This document shows positions 46,543-58,500 of a stretch of 64,000 nt of DNA, piece after piece. Positions within the stretch are counted from its first letter, which is position 1. Every line of letters begins with the position of its first letter. The DNA comes from Lineus longissimus (taxonomy: Eukaryota > Nemertea > Pilidiophora > Heteronemertea > Lineidae). Made by a program: the position numbers and the translations under genes. The stretch covers positions 4,464,001 through 4,528,000 of the forward strand of contig NC_088323.1 in the NCBI RefSeq assembly GCF_910592395.1, read 5' to 3'. The notes under the pieces were generated by a model. It was not told the origin of the DNA. It saw only the letters and a program-made list of their open reading frames with translations, and did not search any database.

Positions 46543-47824
46543 TCACAGCGTAGCAATGAAATCAGAACTAAAACCCATCTTTGTCAACAGAGTGACAACT
46601 TCTGGCATCACTTGATTAATCTTCCGAGAGAACTCCGGAAACGCACCCGAACTGGGAGCAAAAGAGTCATGATTCAGATTCTTGTCACAAGGTGTCACAG
46701 CTGGTTCTCCATGATTTTTGTTGTCTGTGCCCTTGCGGTCAATGGGTTTTGAGTCCTCGCTAGGTGTGCATGCACATGGTTTTCCATCGTCTCCTCCACA
46801 CCGTGGCAGCCCAGCTGAACTTGGTCCAGGCAGACCAGTTTCATCCGCAGCTGGGACCTGGATATGCTGGAGTAAGTCTTTCTCAATGTCTGATATTTCT
46901 TCAACAAGTTTTGTTGTCAGCTGTGTGTCTTCACTGCTTGCTGTTGGATCATTTTCGTGCAGCTTCACAAGGACTGCACTGAAAGACAAACATTTAACAT
47001 TATTTAAAACTGCACAATATATATTCACCGTCAAGTGTAGTCGTCCACCAACATTATAGTTCTAGAAATAATTGATTTGGACATACGCGAGGATCAGGCT
47101 TATGCAAGACTGAAGGTACTTATATTACTACTTGAAGACTTCTATGTTGTGAGCCCATCTTGATCTCGTAGCATAAGATATGAATAGCAAATGCCTCCAA
47201 CATTCCTACTCAAAAGAAGATAAACCTTGCATTTTGGGGATAACCACTGACATACTGTAACATTCCTACTCAAAAGAAGATAAACCTTGCATTTTGGGGA
47301 TAACCACTGACATACTGTAACATTCCTACTCAAAAGAAGATAAACCTTGCATTTTAGGGATAACCACTGACATACTGTATAAGTAAACTAAAGCTTGTCA
47401 AACATTACTGATCAAATTCTTACCAGAGAATTCCCCTCATTCGTGCTAGCTGATAAGCCTGGTTGACAGAGGTCTTATAACCATCATCAAAACCTTCTTG
47501 CAGCTTCCTTTCCTCACCAGCAGCTAGGCCTTTTTTATAGCCTTCCTAGAAGAAGAAGAAGATGGTCTAGATCAATTTTCACTTCTGAAACTTGGTCTGT
47601 GATTTAACATAAACAAATTACACTCCCAGCAAGGCATGACAACTAGCCTCTTTTGGATCTTGATGAGCCAATGCACAAACCGGATCCACAATACACGTGA
47701 AATACACACCAGCAATACACTATGTAGAAATCAGTCTTACTTTTACTCTGTTTTCCTTTAAATTACTCCATTCCCGTCGAGATATCTCGATGTCATCACG
47801 ATCTTCGTCAAAAACATCATCCAT
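46543..47824 (-). CDS. YAE1: YAE1 (adaptor for Fe-S insertion into ABCE1)
   Basis: Three exons, right to left: 47741-47824, 47424-47545 and 46543-46978. Phases agree, giving 213 aa. It starts MDDVFDEDRDDIEISRREW, matching the conserved DVFDE...REW N-terminus of YAE1. Exon 2 then holds the deca-GX3 signature EGYKKGLAAGEERKLQEGFD, with glycines at four-residue spacing, followed by GYK and MRGIL. YAE1 with LTO1 recruits ABCE1 to the cytosolic iron-sulfur assembly machinery. The C-terminal 145 residues are poorly conserved and acidic/Pro-rich, ending with a short helix (LLTKMGFSSDFIATL) similar in position to the vertebrate tail. Identity rests on exons 1-2, which are specific. Confidence 0.88.
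47201..47380 (+). repeat. 60-bp tandem repeat, three units, in YAE1 intron 2
   Basis: Units at 47201-47260, 47261-47320 and 47321-47380, starting cattcctactcaaaagaaga. Nearly identical, differing at two or three positions. The period is a multiple of three, which creates a spurious repetitive ORF on the minus strand. Confidence 0.93.
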
Positions 47825-47990
47825 GTTCCCTGATTAAGTTGATGACAAAACTTTTGTAAAGCGAAAAGCAAGCAAATTAGCGAAAGATTTTTGCCCAATT
47901 TACTCAAACATGGGCGCGGCCATTTTGTACAAGTCATGTGACTTGTTTTAAATGAGGGGAAATTTTGTACATATGTAGCTTTTAAAAATA
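47825..47990 (-). promoter_or_regulatory. YAE1 promoter region with YY1-like and E-box motifs
   Basis: Just upstream of the YAE1 ATG, gcggccattttg (47916-47927) is close to a YY1 site (CAAAATGGCSGC on the minus strand). It is followed by agtcatgtgacttg, a palindromic CATGTG/CACATG E-box. YY1 sites close to the start of transcription are common in housekeeping genes. Confidence 0.45.
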
Positions 47991-48001
47991 GATTTTGCTA
48001 C

Positions 48002-48597
48002 GAAAATTATCTCGATGATATCCAAAATAGGGAACACAGGTCCCATTTTACCAAATTAAGACTGAGTAATCATTGTCTTTTAATCGAGAAAGGCCGCTAC
48101 TCTCGTCCTATTATCCCCAGGGATGAGAGATGGTGCCCTCACTGTTTATCATTGGGAATCAAAGAAACTGAAGATGAGACTCACTTTTTGTGTTCATGCC
48201 CTTTGCTCTCTAACCTTCGTGATAAATATTTGAACAAAACTCGAATTGGGTTAACAAATGAACTTTCAAATAGAAATCTATTATTATATCTTTTAACTGC
48301 TGAAGGCAATGTAGCTCGCCTCACCGGCAAATTCTGTTATCTAGCATTTCAGGTGAGGAAAGCTCTGTAATTATTAAAAATACTGCTGCAATCATTGTAA
48401 TAATGCCCACCAACTCTCTTGCACTCTTAAGTAATTTCTGTATTATTTGATTACTTTTATTACTTATTGCTCTCTTTTCTTCTGACTCTCTATCTGCACT
48501 GCACTGTTTATTGTATTTTCGTCCCATGTAAAATGTAAATTTTATACGGATTCAATAAACTTTTGTAATTTGTAATTTGTAATTTGTAATTTGTGAC
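48002..48597 (+). mobile_element. 5'-truncated non-LTR retrotransposon (LINE) 3' end
   Basis: An open frame from about 48002 to 48370 encodes KLRLSNHCLLIEKGRYSRP, then RWCPHC, then EDETHFLCSCPLLSNLRDKY. This is the Cys/His-containing segment found after the reverse transcriptase domain of many invertebrate LINEs. Downstream, a sequence ending in aataaac and four ttgtaattt-type repeats (about 48563-48597) forms a typical LINE 3' end. The reverse transcriptase and endonuclease domains are missing, so the copy is dead on arrival. Confidence 0.75.
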
Positions 48598-48615
48598 CAG
48601 CTGGTGACTCACCAT

Positions 48616-51045
48616 GAGACAAGACCACAATTGATTTTTTAAGCCTTTTAGCAGTTAAATTGTCAATGTTTGACCGCGACGCATCAAAGAACGCGTGGTG
48701 TTGTGAATCTGAAATTTAGATTATGTTATTCCGGACAGTCGGGCAAGTAAATGGTGAAAAATAAAATGGTGATTGACCACGGAAATTTTTTTTTAATCGA
48801 CAAATTAGACAGACTTTGATATTTCCACTCTTTTCAGCCAACTGGCAGAAAAAACTCAAAACACGCCCCCTATTACCCAATTAGCAAAATTCGAAATTAA
48901 TTTTTTCATCAAATAATTTCTTTATATCTGTAGACTTGCCACAACAAATATTTTTTCAATACCTCTCCAAATATGTACTTGAGAGTAAAAAACATGCACT
49001 CGTCTAATAGATAGGCCTGGACCCTCCAACCTATGAATATTCATTAGTGGTCTTGTCTCAATGAAGGTACATTTCAGGGGTTAACATTTTGAGATTTTTT
49101 TCAAACTAATGTACATGACATCCCACAACTCTCCAACAAAGGAAAGTCATATCTGGACATTTTTGGAGAAATGAGAGACATTTCAAAGAGTGGTACAACT
49201 GTGCCAAAGCGACGAAAGAGGACAAAATCGACAAAAAGTCATGATTTTGCACCCAACAGCACCAAATTCAAAGACCTGCCCTGGCCAGAATAAGCAAGCT
49301 ATGGAGCTGAAACTTTAGGATGTGATTTAGTAATATCTTTGCTGCTTAGGGCACAACTTTCAGAATCAAGGCCTAAGTAGTTTCAAAGAAATTACAAAAT
49401 GAATGGCAACACAACAAGACTTGTAAAAATGAAACCGAACTTAGACCGGGGTTAGGTTGACTCTTATTTGGGTCAAATTAAGTTTTTTTCTCATTATTTT
49501 AGCTTGTTTTGACCTTAAATCATCAGCAATACAATATTCTAAATGAATTAGAGTGATTTGAGCACATTCAAATTTTTCACTATATTGACCCAAAATGTAG
49601 TGTAAATAGAGACAAGACCACAATTGATTTTTTAAGCCTTTTAGCAGTTAAATTGTCAATGTTTGACCGCGACGCATCAAAGAACGCGTGGTGTTGTGAA
49701 TCTGAAATTTAGATTATGTTATTCCGGACAGTCGGGCAAGTAAATGGTGAAAAATAAAATGGTGATTGACCACGGAAATTTTTTTTTAATCGACAAATTA
49801 GACAGACTTTGATATTTCCACTCTTTTCAGCCAACTGGCAGAAAAAACTCAAAACACGCCCCCTATTACCCAATTAGCAAAATTCGAAATTAATTTTTTC
49901 ATCAAATAATTTCTTTATATCTGTAGACTTGCCACAACAAATATTTTTTCAATACCTCTCCAAATATGTACTTGAGAGTAAAAAACATGCACTCGTCTAA
50001 TAGATAGGCCTGGACCCTCCAACCTATGAATATTCATTAGTGGTCTTGTCTCAATGAAGGTACATTTCAGGGGTTAACATTTTGAGATTTTTTTCAAACT
50101 AATGTACATGACATCCCACAACTCTCCAACAAAGGAAAGTCATATCTGGACATTTTTGGAGAAATGAGAGACATTTCAAAGAGTGGTACAACTGTGCCAA
50201 AGCGACGAAAGAGGACAAAATCGACAAAAAGTCATGATTTTGCACCCAACAGCACCAAATTCAAAGACCTGCCCTGGCCAGAATAAGCAAGCTATGGAGC
50301 TGAAACTTTAGGATGTGATTTAGTAATATCTTTGCTGCTTAGGGCACAACTTTCAGAATCAAGGCCTAAGTAGTTTCAAAGAAATTACAAAATGAATGGC
50401 AACACAACAAGACTTGTAAAAATGAAACCGAACTTAGACCGGGGTTAGGTTGACTCTTATTTGGGTCAAATTAAGTTTTTTTCTCATTATTTTAGCTTGT
50501 TTTGACCTTAAATCATCAGCAATACAATATTCTAAATGAATTAGAGTGATTTGAGCACATTCAAATTTTTCACTATATTGACCCAAAATGTAGTGTAAAT
50601 AGAGACAAGACCACAATTGATTTTTTAAGCCTTTTAGCAGTTAAATTGTCAATGTTTGACCGCGACGCATCAAAGAACGCGTGGTGTTGTGAATCTGAAA
50701 TTTAGATTATGTTATTCCGGACAGTCGGGCAAGTAAATGGTGAAAAATAAAATGGTGATTGACCACGGAAATTTTTTTTTAATCGACAAATTAGACAGAC
50801 TTTGATATTTCCACTCTTTTCAGCCAACTGGCAGAAAAAACTCAAAACACGCCCCCTATTACCCAATTAGCAAAATTCGAAATTAATTTTTTCATCAAAT
50901 AATTTCTTTATATCTGTAGACTTGCCACAACAAATATTTTTTCAATACCTCTCCAAATATGTACTTGAGAGTAAAAAACATGCACTCGTCTAATAGATAG
51001 GCCTGGACCCTCCAACCTATGAATATTCATTAGTGGTCTTGTCTC
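48616..51045. mobile_element. Tandem array: 444-bp repeat x3 alternating with 549-bp spacer x2 (993-bp period)
   Basis: The 444-bp repeats lie at 48616-49059, 49609-50052 and 50602-51045. Each begins gagacaagaccac and ends gtggtcttgtctc, giving 13-bp inverted termini. The 549-bp spacers are 49060-49608 and 50053-50601. As far as I can read, the copies are identical. The whole block is flanked by ccat on both sides (48612-48615 and 51046-51049), looking like a 4-bp target-site duplication. The structure resembles terminal repeat-internal-terminal repeat-internal-terminal repeat, as in tandem LTR/TRIM elements, but the repeats lack TG...CA ends and I see no clear primer-binding site or polypurine tract. 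The only ORFs (about 60 aa, one per spacer) look non-coding. Confidence 0.85.
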
Positions 51046-54000
51046 CCATTAGAATTTATTTTGAAAGCATGAATGAACATCGCATGCTGAGTTCTAACGT
51101 CTAAACAAGCAGTAACTGCATTCTATATCTACCATTTATTTAATGTTATGGTAAGCTGATTATATTTTGTAATTTCCCCGCTTTTTATGTTATCTTGTGC
51201 TTTAGGTTGGTAGAATTGGGTCGTTTTCTTCAGGCCAATATTTTAAGAAGTTTGAATCAAGTGTATTGTACTAGCCTACTACAATGTACACAATGGCAAT
51301 GCATGAATAATGGTATGTTGACAGTGGGTGTGTCACATTTGTGACAGTAAACTATCCAAGTTTTAAGGTTTTATTTTCGCAAGTACCCATGGTGATATGT
51401 AGGCTATGTAATCAGGCTGTAGATGATTGTCGGGAAGTAATGGCCTTGATGAGGAATGACAAAGACAGCAAAAAGGAAGCAAAAACACTAACCCCCTGAC
51501 TAAGGATTAAGCCTCCCCTGAGGTTATGTCTTTGACAGCAAGCTCTGAGACCAGGTACCGGTAGAACTCGCAAAGAAATTAGCCACCCAGGTAAATCACC
51601 CTTACATAAAGCTGTGCGAGCTCAAGCCCAGCCTTTCCGAACTTATGATGCCCGTCATACCCTTGGTGCATATCTAGATTATAGGTCAATGATCATGTCA
51701 AAGATAAGAAAGGTGGAATGAAACGTAATCAATAACTATGCAAGTAGACATTTGTTTGTAATTAAATCTATCGAATTGTCAATGGAACAAGAAGTTTGTG
51801 GCAGCTGTTTGCCATGAGTTATGGCCATGGGGCCAGATCGACATTTATTCGATATTGTGTCATATTTGTGAAAATGCTGAAATAAAACATGACATGACAA
51901 TTAAAATGATTAGATAATGCCAGCTGATGCTGATATTCATTGGTTGACATCACTTTATTCATAAAGCTTGTCATTTTAGAAAAGAAGACTAATCAGGACT
52001 GTTTGGATGTAGCAGACTGGTGCAAGCTAAAACTTAGTATTTAGTAATTAATTTTGTAATCCCAGACACTGAGATATCGGTTTTATACTATGCCAATCTC
52101 AAAATTGAGAGAAGACAGAAAAACTCCAGTTTTGTCTTGTTACCCAGATCAGAATGAGCGGCAACTTATTTTAAAAAACCATTTGATCAAGAACAACGTC
52201 CTCGTAAAAAATCAACTTGCGGCAAACCCGACAATCCGACAATGTGACTAGCATTTCTTTTTATAGGAACTAAAGAAAGTATTTACTGTTGGGCAAGTAA
52301 ATACCATTGGTTGTGTTATGTGTGTAGGCCTAAATGTACATTATTGTATGATAATAATAGCTGGGTAAAGTAAGGTAAATGTTTTGATGCGTTGTCTCTT
52401 CAAGCCAAGCTAGGGAAGCCGCAAAGTAAGATTATTTCTCTGTGCAGGTTTGGTAACTTGTGATAAGGAAGATTGTGTGTTCACCTGTTCACACCCTTTT
52501 TGATAAAATCTGGAATGAAAAAAGAAGGATATCCAGTGTCGGAGAGAACTTGCAAAACCTTCCACTTGTCCAAGTGTTGTTTTATCTTTGTATCCCAAGC
52601 CAATGTTCCTCTCCACGTATAATCATAGCATGTAATCGTAGTGGGCCAAAGGAGGAAAATGGTATCACTTAAAACCAACAGGGAAGTAAAAATGATAGTG
52701 GATAGTGTATATGTCCTGTCCTGAATCCTAGTTTCTTTCATAGTTTTTATTTGTTTCAGGTTTTCACCACCATCGCCATGTTGCTGTACTCCACTTCAGT
52801 TGGAAAAATGACCCGATCAATGGGTTAACCTTTCTCTATATCTTGGATTATTGCTGCTTGGGATTTTATTCATTGCAAATGTAAGTGCCTTACAATAGGT
52901 TTGTTTTGTTTCAAGGGTGGGGTCATACAATTAAAACTTTCTTCATTTGTGAATATTGCCTATTTTATATTTGGTGATGTTCCCTGTTCCATTTTCCTGC
53001 TTCATTTCATATCAGTCTCGATGGTTGTGACATTGTCTTAGTCGGTGTTTGTCTTACATTTTGTGTGGAAAGATTATAGGGATAATACATTACTCTGGGG
53101 ATTCTGTTTTAAACTTCTATAAGCAATGCCAACTTTCCATATCTGACCCAAAACCATTATTCAGATACATGATGTCTTCCATGTAATCAGAATATTTTAC
53201 TATCATTCAGTATTCATGAAGTGTCTTTTATACGAATCAAAATGTTGTTTATGTGGTTATAAATATAATTGGATTTGTTGGGCCATTTCCAAGATATTTC
53301 AGGCCTATACGATAGGCCAGGCTTGCATTTGATGACAGGTTAGCACTGAAGCATTCAAGAAGAGAAAAATATGTTTTCAAAGCCTTGGCAGAAATAATCC
53401 TTTTTATTCCCCAGATTGCTAACACTGGTAAATTGAGATCCCCACACTTCATGTTCATGTAGCAATGCAATCCTGACCGCAGCCTGTCACCTTCAATAAT
53501 GCAGTCCTTGCCACCACCCATAGCCATCTCCACGTCATGTTACTGCATGAATATGTGTTATAAATTGAAGAGCCAGTAGCTGCTACTGCTCTAGTGCTAA
53601 TGAAATGGTATGAAATTCAATATTTTTGTAATAAAGGTACATTATGAGTAGGCAGCTTCACAGTATCACATTATGAGTCACTGGCTTGATTTCCAATAAA
53701 TACTGATTAGGAGTTGATTCTGCAGTTAAAGGGAATTTCTCCCGCCCAGCTTTTAAGCCTGCTTCCCTGTTGCACAGAAGAAAATGATAACAGATCGAGC
53801 TCAGTCTGCTAAACTTTTTGATTTTGAGACTGTTCTATTCATGCTTACGTTGATACCGACCAAGGCATTGAAAATAAAGGGGCATCGTGTTGAGCTGGCA
53901 AAGTTTCCTTTAATAAGCAGCTTTCCTAATAATCCTATCAAATTAGCATGAACAGCTCAGGAATCAAAATGTACGTATTTTGATTCTTGAACTATTTTCA

Positions 54001-55533
54001 TTATCTGAAACTGGACAGAGCAGACGCCGCCGACCCTGCCCTACGATTGATTAATGACGATGAATAGGAATAAAAGAACCAGGTTGGTCTTTAGCTGATA
54101 AAGCAAAGACTATCATTATCCTGGTGCTTAGCGTTGAAATATCGAGTGTTATAACTCTTTATGGCCGCTTCATCTCCGCCACAGGACTGAGGTTATAGTA
54201 CATAGGCAGGTTGAACGCTGAACTCTTTATGGGAAATAATAGTACACTGTGTCTGTGATTTGTTCGAATGTCGCTCGACTGGCTGTGAAAAGCTTCCAAG
54301 AGATCACCAAGTCCCTAATTCTAAGTTGAGGATTGGATTTTCGACATTTGTACAGATATGGGTCTAGGGGAATGAGGTCAAGATGGGCCAAGTCATCACG
54401 ATTATTCATCTTGACCCCGAAGGCTTTGACAACTCTGTGTTCTCATGTCCTTCAAATAATACTCCTTGTCTTTGCCGTGTGAACTAACATAGCTGAGGGC
54501 GTTCATGAAAATACACAGACAGTTCGAGTTGGCCTTGGACAATTTGAGTTGGGCTTGAGTTGACGCTTTCTCTGTGATTCAGTTTAGAGTTTCATTCTAT
54601 GATCATCTTGCCGTCTAGTATCTTTCTGTTTCCATGTTTTGGCATCTTAAACACAAGGCTATGAGATCGCAAAGTCCCGTTTAAAAAAACGAGCTCAGTG
54701 TGTACTCTAGGTGGGGCTTAGACTGTCGAACTGGTTAAGTCAGCTCAGCGTGAACAACTTTGCTGTCCTTTAGAGTACAATACTGGTGCTGTTGCTATAT
54801 TTACTCCCTCATTAAGTTTTCAATGTGGCCCTAACTGCAGGTATCTGATGAGGATAATGAGGTTGGCTTTGTGAGGTCGAGACAAGAATTTGAGGGAGGG
54901 TCTCCTTGGTCTGCAAGAATTCAGGTTATGACCCCTTTTCACAATGGACATCGACTGTGTCTGCATCCAGAAACTCATTGAAGTAGGCGAATGAGTTATT
55001 GCTACATCTGAATTGTTGGACTCGTGAATTCAGTTGCAGAAAAGTCTAAAGTTTTGATTACCGGTAGGCATTGATTTGGAGGAAATACAACTTTGTAAGT
55101 TTGCCTTTTTAGGCCCGAAACTCCAGTCTTTCTGTACATTTGTAACCTATAAGAGTACACCGATACATTTGTACATGTCAGTCTGGTTGCCCAATTTGCA
55201 TGATGTTCGCTTTAATCCAGGGGCGACAAACAGATTTCGATCCAATCCAAACAATGCGATATTGACGGAGATGTTGTCTATTCACCCTTCCTACAGATTT
55301 GTACAGATCATTGCTCCAAGCATGTTGAGATGTTGACATAATGTTCAGTGGAATTTCAATCTTTTGCCAAATTTCCATCGGCCTCTCAGTTCAGGTCTAT
55401 TGTCAGAAATCGTTGTCATGGTTGAGCGACTTCTCCTTGAGTTGACTCTATCAGAGTCTTGTTGCCAAATTTCCTGACGTCAATTTATGTTCCCATCTCT
55501 TCTTACAGACATGACTGACCACCCATAGGCATC
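51046..55533. other. COBL upstream region, non-coding
   Basis: About 4.5 kb with no conserved ORF. A splice acceptor (cttcttacag at 55499-55508) precedes the first coding exon of COBL, so at least one 5' UTR exon and the promoter lie here or in an intron within it. A five-codon uORF (ATG at 55511) lies between that acceptor and the COBL ATG. No clear TATA box or CpG-rich block stands out. Confidence 0.5.
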
Positions 55534-58500
55534 ATGAGTGTGACAGGGAGCATCGCAAGTTCAGCCACCTCCCACCGGAAACGCTCCTCGGTCGACGTGA
55601 CACGCAACGGAGATCTCAATCATTCGGTGCCAACTGGTGAGGAGAGTGATGATGAACCCGCCAACATCGATCATGATATTGTGCTGGACGTTGTGTTGCC
55701 TGACGGGACAACTCGGCAGATGACAGTAAATTACAAGTGTGTATAAAAGCAAGAATTAATAAAGACCCGTCTTTATCAATTCTTTTGACAACGGTAGAGT
55801 AGACAGTTTCTTTTACTGTTGGCTTAATTTTGTCGAGTGTAGAGTTTAGAGTGTCCTTTCCACTTCCCAAATGGATCAGGGGGTTGTCCTTGAAAAGGCC
55901 TTCAATCGGTTGTCCTTGAAAAGGCCTTCAATCGGTGTGGGTAATCAAATATCGACATCACATGGGAACCCAGTGCCAATCTTCTTGTTGCCTGTTCTTT
56001 CATATTACTTCCTTAAGCTTATTGGCACCAGTACTTCTTGCATGGAGTTCTCTTTACACCATAACAAGTTTGCCCTCCGAGATAATAGCATTAGTCTTGG
56101 ACGGCATATTTACTATTTAAGGGATCAACTCATTCAGAAATCCATACTATGTGTGTCCCTATGCATATTTTGTATGTAGATGGCCAACACACTTGCATGA
56201 CTGATTTCTGATTGAAATATCAGTTCTAGTTGTGTTCATCAGGTGGCAGCAATTCATGATGGCCAAACTTTAAAAAACTTTTCACCAGAAAGTTATTGGG
56301 ATGGTATGGTATCTTGGCTTCACTGTCACACTCTGTAACTTTCTGTACTTGCATCCCATTGCAACAAGTTATGTGTTGCCAGGTCTCATAGTTGTATGAG
56401 CCAATCGCAATCAGGATTCTAATTCACTGCTGATGAGAGTAGCTGATCCCTGAGAGAAATATCTTTTTGCGGCAGGCGAGAAATTCGAACCAAACTGATA
56501 TGGTTATCACTGGAAAGCCACACTGTGAAAGCCTCTATACAATGTTGGCAAGATTTTGTTGCCTGTCGCACGTTGGTAGGATACAGTAGCATCAATAGGC
56601 AAGTAATCTTGCCAGTAATTCGGAATGATCATGGTTCTTTTTCATTTTTCCCCCCGACAGCTGAAAAATTTGAGCTGGATAGAATTTTGGAAATTCCTCA
56701 AAGAAAGTGTTAAGAATGAAAAATGCCATTCAAAATTTTAACCTCAGAAATTTTCAAAGATCGGGCCCTTTCAATTTTTCAAAAGGTTTAGTTTTATGTG
56801 GGCTTGATTGAGTTGAGTAGGCCTATGTCAGGTAGTAGTAGTATAGATATGTATGTATGCTAAGAATGACAAAAAGGCATAGTTTAGCAAATATTGTATG
56901 ACTGGGCCAACTTGTGAATGTGAATGTGCATGACACGAATGAAGGTCTTCTGTGTAATTTCACAGTTGGTCGAGCTCCTGATCAGTGCCTTGGCTATATA
57001 CTCACTTGCACCTCAGTCGATAGGCTTGGTTGTGTCAGAGAAAACTTGGCCGTGCTTGTCTATGTTGTTTTGTTGTCAGTTCACAGGTGTGACGACAACC
57101 ATAATATCATACATCAAAAGTGCCATCTCTGTGTTAAAAAATTTCGGAGCAGAATATTGTGATAAATCATTCTGCATGTCATTGTTACCCGTTTGCAGCT
57201 GTCCATTTTTGATGGCTGTAGAGTTGGTTGTTCCATACAAGACCTCAATTTTGGAATTTTCCTCATATTTTGACAGTTAATTGGATCACAGAGTCATCCT
57301 CTCTTTTCTTGGAAACTTATTTCTACTTTTTGTCAGTTTTTGAGTTCACTACGTTGGATATCTTTATAGTGATCATGTTGATATTTTTGGATGGATGTAG
57401 TCCCAAACCATGGACAACTTGACCTACTTAACACTTGTCGCTGCTGTATACATGAACGAATAGTTGTAAAGGGTTAATGAATAGCTTTAAAGGGTTAATG
57501 ACTAGCTTGTCAGTTGGGTTATAAGCCACCTGAAATATCTCAGCTTAATTAGTGCATGAGAAAAGTCAGCTGGCATTGAATGGTAGCACGTTGGTGATAT
57601 CAAGATTGTGGTCAATCCTTAGACCATTTTGTTCCTACGACTGTTCATTTGACGATCAAGGAATGGATATGCTTTTTGGGTCGGCTGGCTTAGTTTAACT
57701 TTTTCGAAGCAGATTTCCTTTAATTTGGAGTTAAACGGGTTAAAGCCTTGGGGATGCGAGACATGTATAAATTAGCCTCATTTTGCAATAGGATATGACC
57801 AATTTTTACAACGCTGCTCTCGTGATCCAGAATCAGGAAGAAATAAAACTTTGTATTCAGCTGATTGTATTGAGAGGATAATATTACACGGCTGATCATT
57901 GTTTGATGAGAATGACTAATGAGTAGAAACTTGAACTCATTTGCTAGTTGCATAGGAGCAGAATTGGATATAAGGCGTGTAATTGATGGATTCATAGGAT
58001 TTATTTGCAATTTTAAAAATGGAATTGATTTTGGTGGTAAGTTTTGGGTCCTGAAAAGTAAAATGACTTCTGAGGTCTCTGGTTTGATTCCAGGTCAGTC
58101 CTGGTACACTAGAATTATCATTTGTTGTCTAAGCCCAGTCGTCAAGGGAACTGGTATGTGATGACAAGTCCAACTCGATCTAAGCAAAACCCAGAGAACA
58201 TGCTGAGAATATAACCATGGTCTTATCTTCCTCTCTTTTCAGTATCCCTATGATGGACCTTCTGGTCCATGCAGCAGCCTCCAGTAGACTTAGCCCAGTC
58301 GGTCACATTGTAGTCGTCCGTGATACCAACGGTCACGTGAAAGAGTATCGTCCGAACCAGTCGATAGGGTCTCTCGGTGTTGACGCTGTTTATCTGCAGC
58401 AGAAAGGAGTCAAGATGGAGAAGACACCATCGAAGAGTAACGTCCAGCCGTTTGAGGTAATACACGACTTTCTGGCCAACCACCATGTTTTCATCCTGAA

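Noticed and set aside
47142-47333. Repetitive minus-strand ORF (SRNVTVCQWLSPKCKVYLL units)
   Set aside because: Produced by the 60-bp tandem repeat in YAE1 intron 2.
55076-55336. 86-aa plus-strand ORF upstream of COBL
   Set aside because: No family resemblance and no splice sites linking it to COBL in phase.
56924-57280. 118-aa Cys/Ser/Leu-rich ORF
   Set aside because: Inside the first COBL coding intron, without homology, conserved motif or a convincing start; length is compatible with chance.
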